The notes beneath the pieces were generated by a model. It saw nothing but the letters and a program-made list of their open reading frames with translations. It did not search any database and was not told the origin of the DNA. The position numbers and the translations under genes are program-made. Below are positions 7,522 to 7,926 of a stretch of DNA of 7,926 nucleotides, piece after piece (position 1 is the first letter of the stretch; the number at the start of each line of letters is the position of its first letter). The DNA comes from Candidatus Albibeggiatoa sp. nov. BB20. GTDB lineage: Bacteria; Pseudomonadota; Gammaproteobacteria; Beggiatoales; Beggiatoaceae. Location of the stretch: NCBI GenBank assembly GCA_016744725.1, contig JADGDW010000190.1, positions 1-7,926 of the forward strand, written 5' to 3'.

Positions 7522-7662
7522 TTCAAAGGATTACAGATATTAGATAGTATGCTCAATCACAGTACAATCTGGCATTTTCAGCAGCGTTTGTCAGAAAATG
7601 GATGAATACAGAGCTTGTTTGAATAGCTCAAAACGCAAGCACTCAACAAAATTAAACCAGCT
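7522..7662 (+). pseudogene. Decayed IS5-like transposase fragment
   Basis: One frame reads FKGLQILDSMLNHSTIWHF, QQRLSENG, a stop, IQSLFE, a stop, then LKTQALNKIKPA. This resembles the N-terminal region of IS5-family transposases, in which a phrase like F-GL---D-VPDHSTIWHFR-RL is followed by LFE-L. Stops at 7603-7605 (TGA) and 7624-7626 (TAG) interrupt it. The earlier N-terminus and the whole DDE catalytic domain are missing, and no terminal inverted repeats or target duplications could be recognised. It is therefore a dead insertion-sequence relic, most likely connected with the decay of the neighbouring regulator. The IS5 assignment rests on recognising a short motif by eye. Confidence 0.6.
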
Positions 7663-7722
7663 TATATTTCATTTCGAGAGTAGCCCTTTACTCTGTTGAA
7701 TTAAGCCCTTTTTATTTGAACA

Positions 7723-7763
7723 AAATTGTAGATACAAAACTCTGTAATTTACTGCTACAATTT
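7723..7763. repeat. 9-bp inverted repeat overlapping the tpiA promoter
   Basis: AAATTGTAG (7723-7731) is repeated in inverse orientation as CTACAATTT (7755-7763), with 23 bases between. The right arm overlaps the first bases of the proposed -35 of tpiA. It could be an operator or chance in AT-rich DNA. Confidence 0.35.
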
Positions 7764-7790
7764 GATTTTTTCCTATCTAATCGTTACAAT
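7762..7790 (+). promoter_or_regulatory. Sigma70-type promoter of tpiA
   Basis: TTGATT (7762-7767) and TACAAT (7785-7790) are separated by 17 bases, the ideal spacing. The -10 matches five of six consensus positions and the -35 four of six. Transcription would begin near 7797, leaving a leader of about 27 bases that contains GAGGAG. Confidence 0.6.
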
Positions 7791-7823
7791 CCATTCCCCC
7801 AAAGTGAGGAGATTATAATAAAA

Positions 7824-7926
7824 ATGCGTCAACCATTAATAGCGGGCAACTGGAAGATGAATGGCTCAAAAGCCAGCATCGACACTTTACTTGAAGGCAT
7901 TAAACAAGGCATGGGCAGTGTAGAAC
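7824..7926 (+). CDS. tpiA: Triosephosphate isomerase, N-terminal part (cut by window end)
   Basis: Cytoplasmic glycolytic and gluconeogenic enzyme that interconverts dihydroxyacetone phosphate and glyceraldehyde 3-phosphate. Only 34 codons are inside the window. They begin MRQPLIAGNWKMNGS, which is the first beta strand of the TIM barrel and holds the active-site residues N9 and K11. The next helix continues to the window edge. The ATG at 7824 gives the usual bacterial N-terminus. GAGGAG at 7806-7811 is the likely ribosome binding site, although its 12-base spacing is longer than usual; no other start codon fits better. The gene has its own promoter just upstream and is preceded by degenerate DNA, so it is probably the first gene of its transcript. 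The catalytic glutamate and histidine lie beyond the window. Confidence 0.95.
   Translation, partial: MRQPLIAGNWKMNGSKASIDTLLEGIKQGMGSVE

Overview
The window looks like a chromosomal segment of an AT-rich gammaproteobacterium. The start of triosephosphate isomerase (MRQPLIAGNWKMNGS...) and the type I methionine aminopeptidase read as gammaproteobacterial. The low GC, the large membrane-free hybrid kinase and the decayed mobile DNA would suit a Beggiatoa/Thiotrichales-like genome, but that placement is a guess made without any search.

Layout from left to right. A very AT-rich leader (1-178) precedes a SulP-family anion transporter with a C-terminal STAS domain (179-1921, TTG start), which is closed by a hairpin terminator. 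Next is a type I methionine aminopeptidase (start preferred at 2166, end 2987) with its own likely promoter. Then comes a 702-residue soluble hybrid histidine kinase, REC-HisKA-HATPase-REC-REC (3153-5261, GTG start), also with its own likely promoter. A 223-bp gap between convergent genes holds three copies of a short palindromic repeat built on AGGACTG/CAGTCCT. On the minus strand follows a 513-residue SAM-dependent methyltransferase with a regulatory-type middle region (7026-5485).

The stretch 7027-7823 has no intact gene. It holds three decayed fragments on the plus strand: the first half of a receiver domain, the C-terminal half of an AraC-type DNA-binding domain, and part of an IS5-like transposase with internal stops. 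The window ends in the first 34 codons of tpiA, preceded by a good sigma70-type promoter.

The genes do not form an obvious pathway. Each plus-strand gene has its own leader, and the transporter, aminopeptidase, kinase and methyltransferase look like independent units. I see no defence system, CRISPR array or biosynthetic cluster. The most unusual items are the repeat cluster at 5313-5427, the receiver-input kinase with an atypical last receiver, and the regulator and IS remnants upstream of tpiA.
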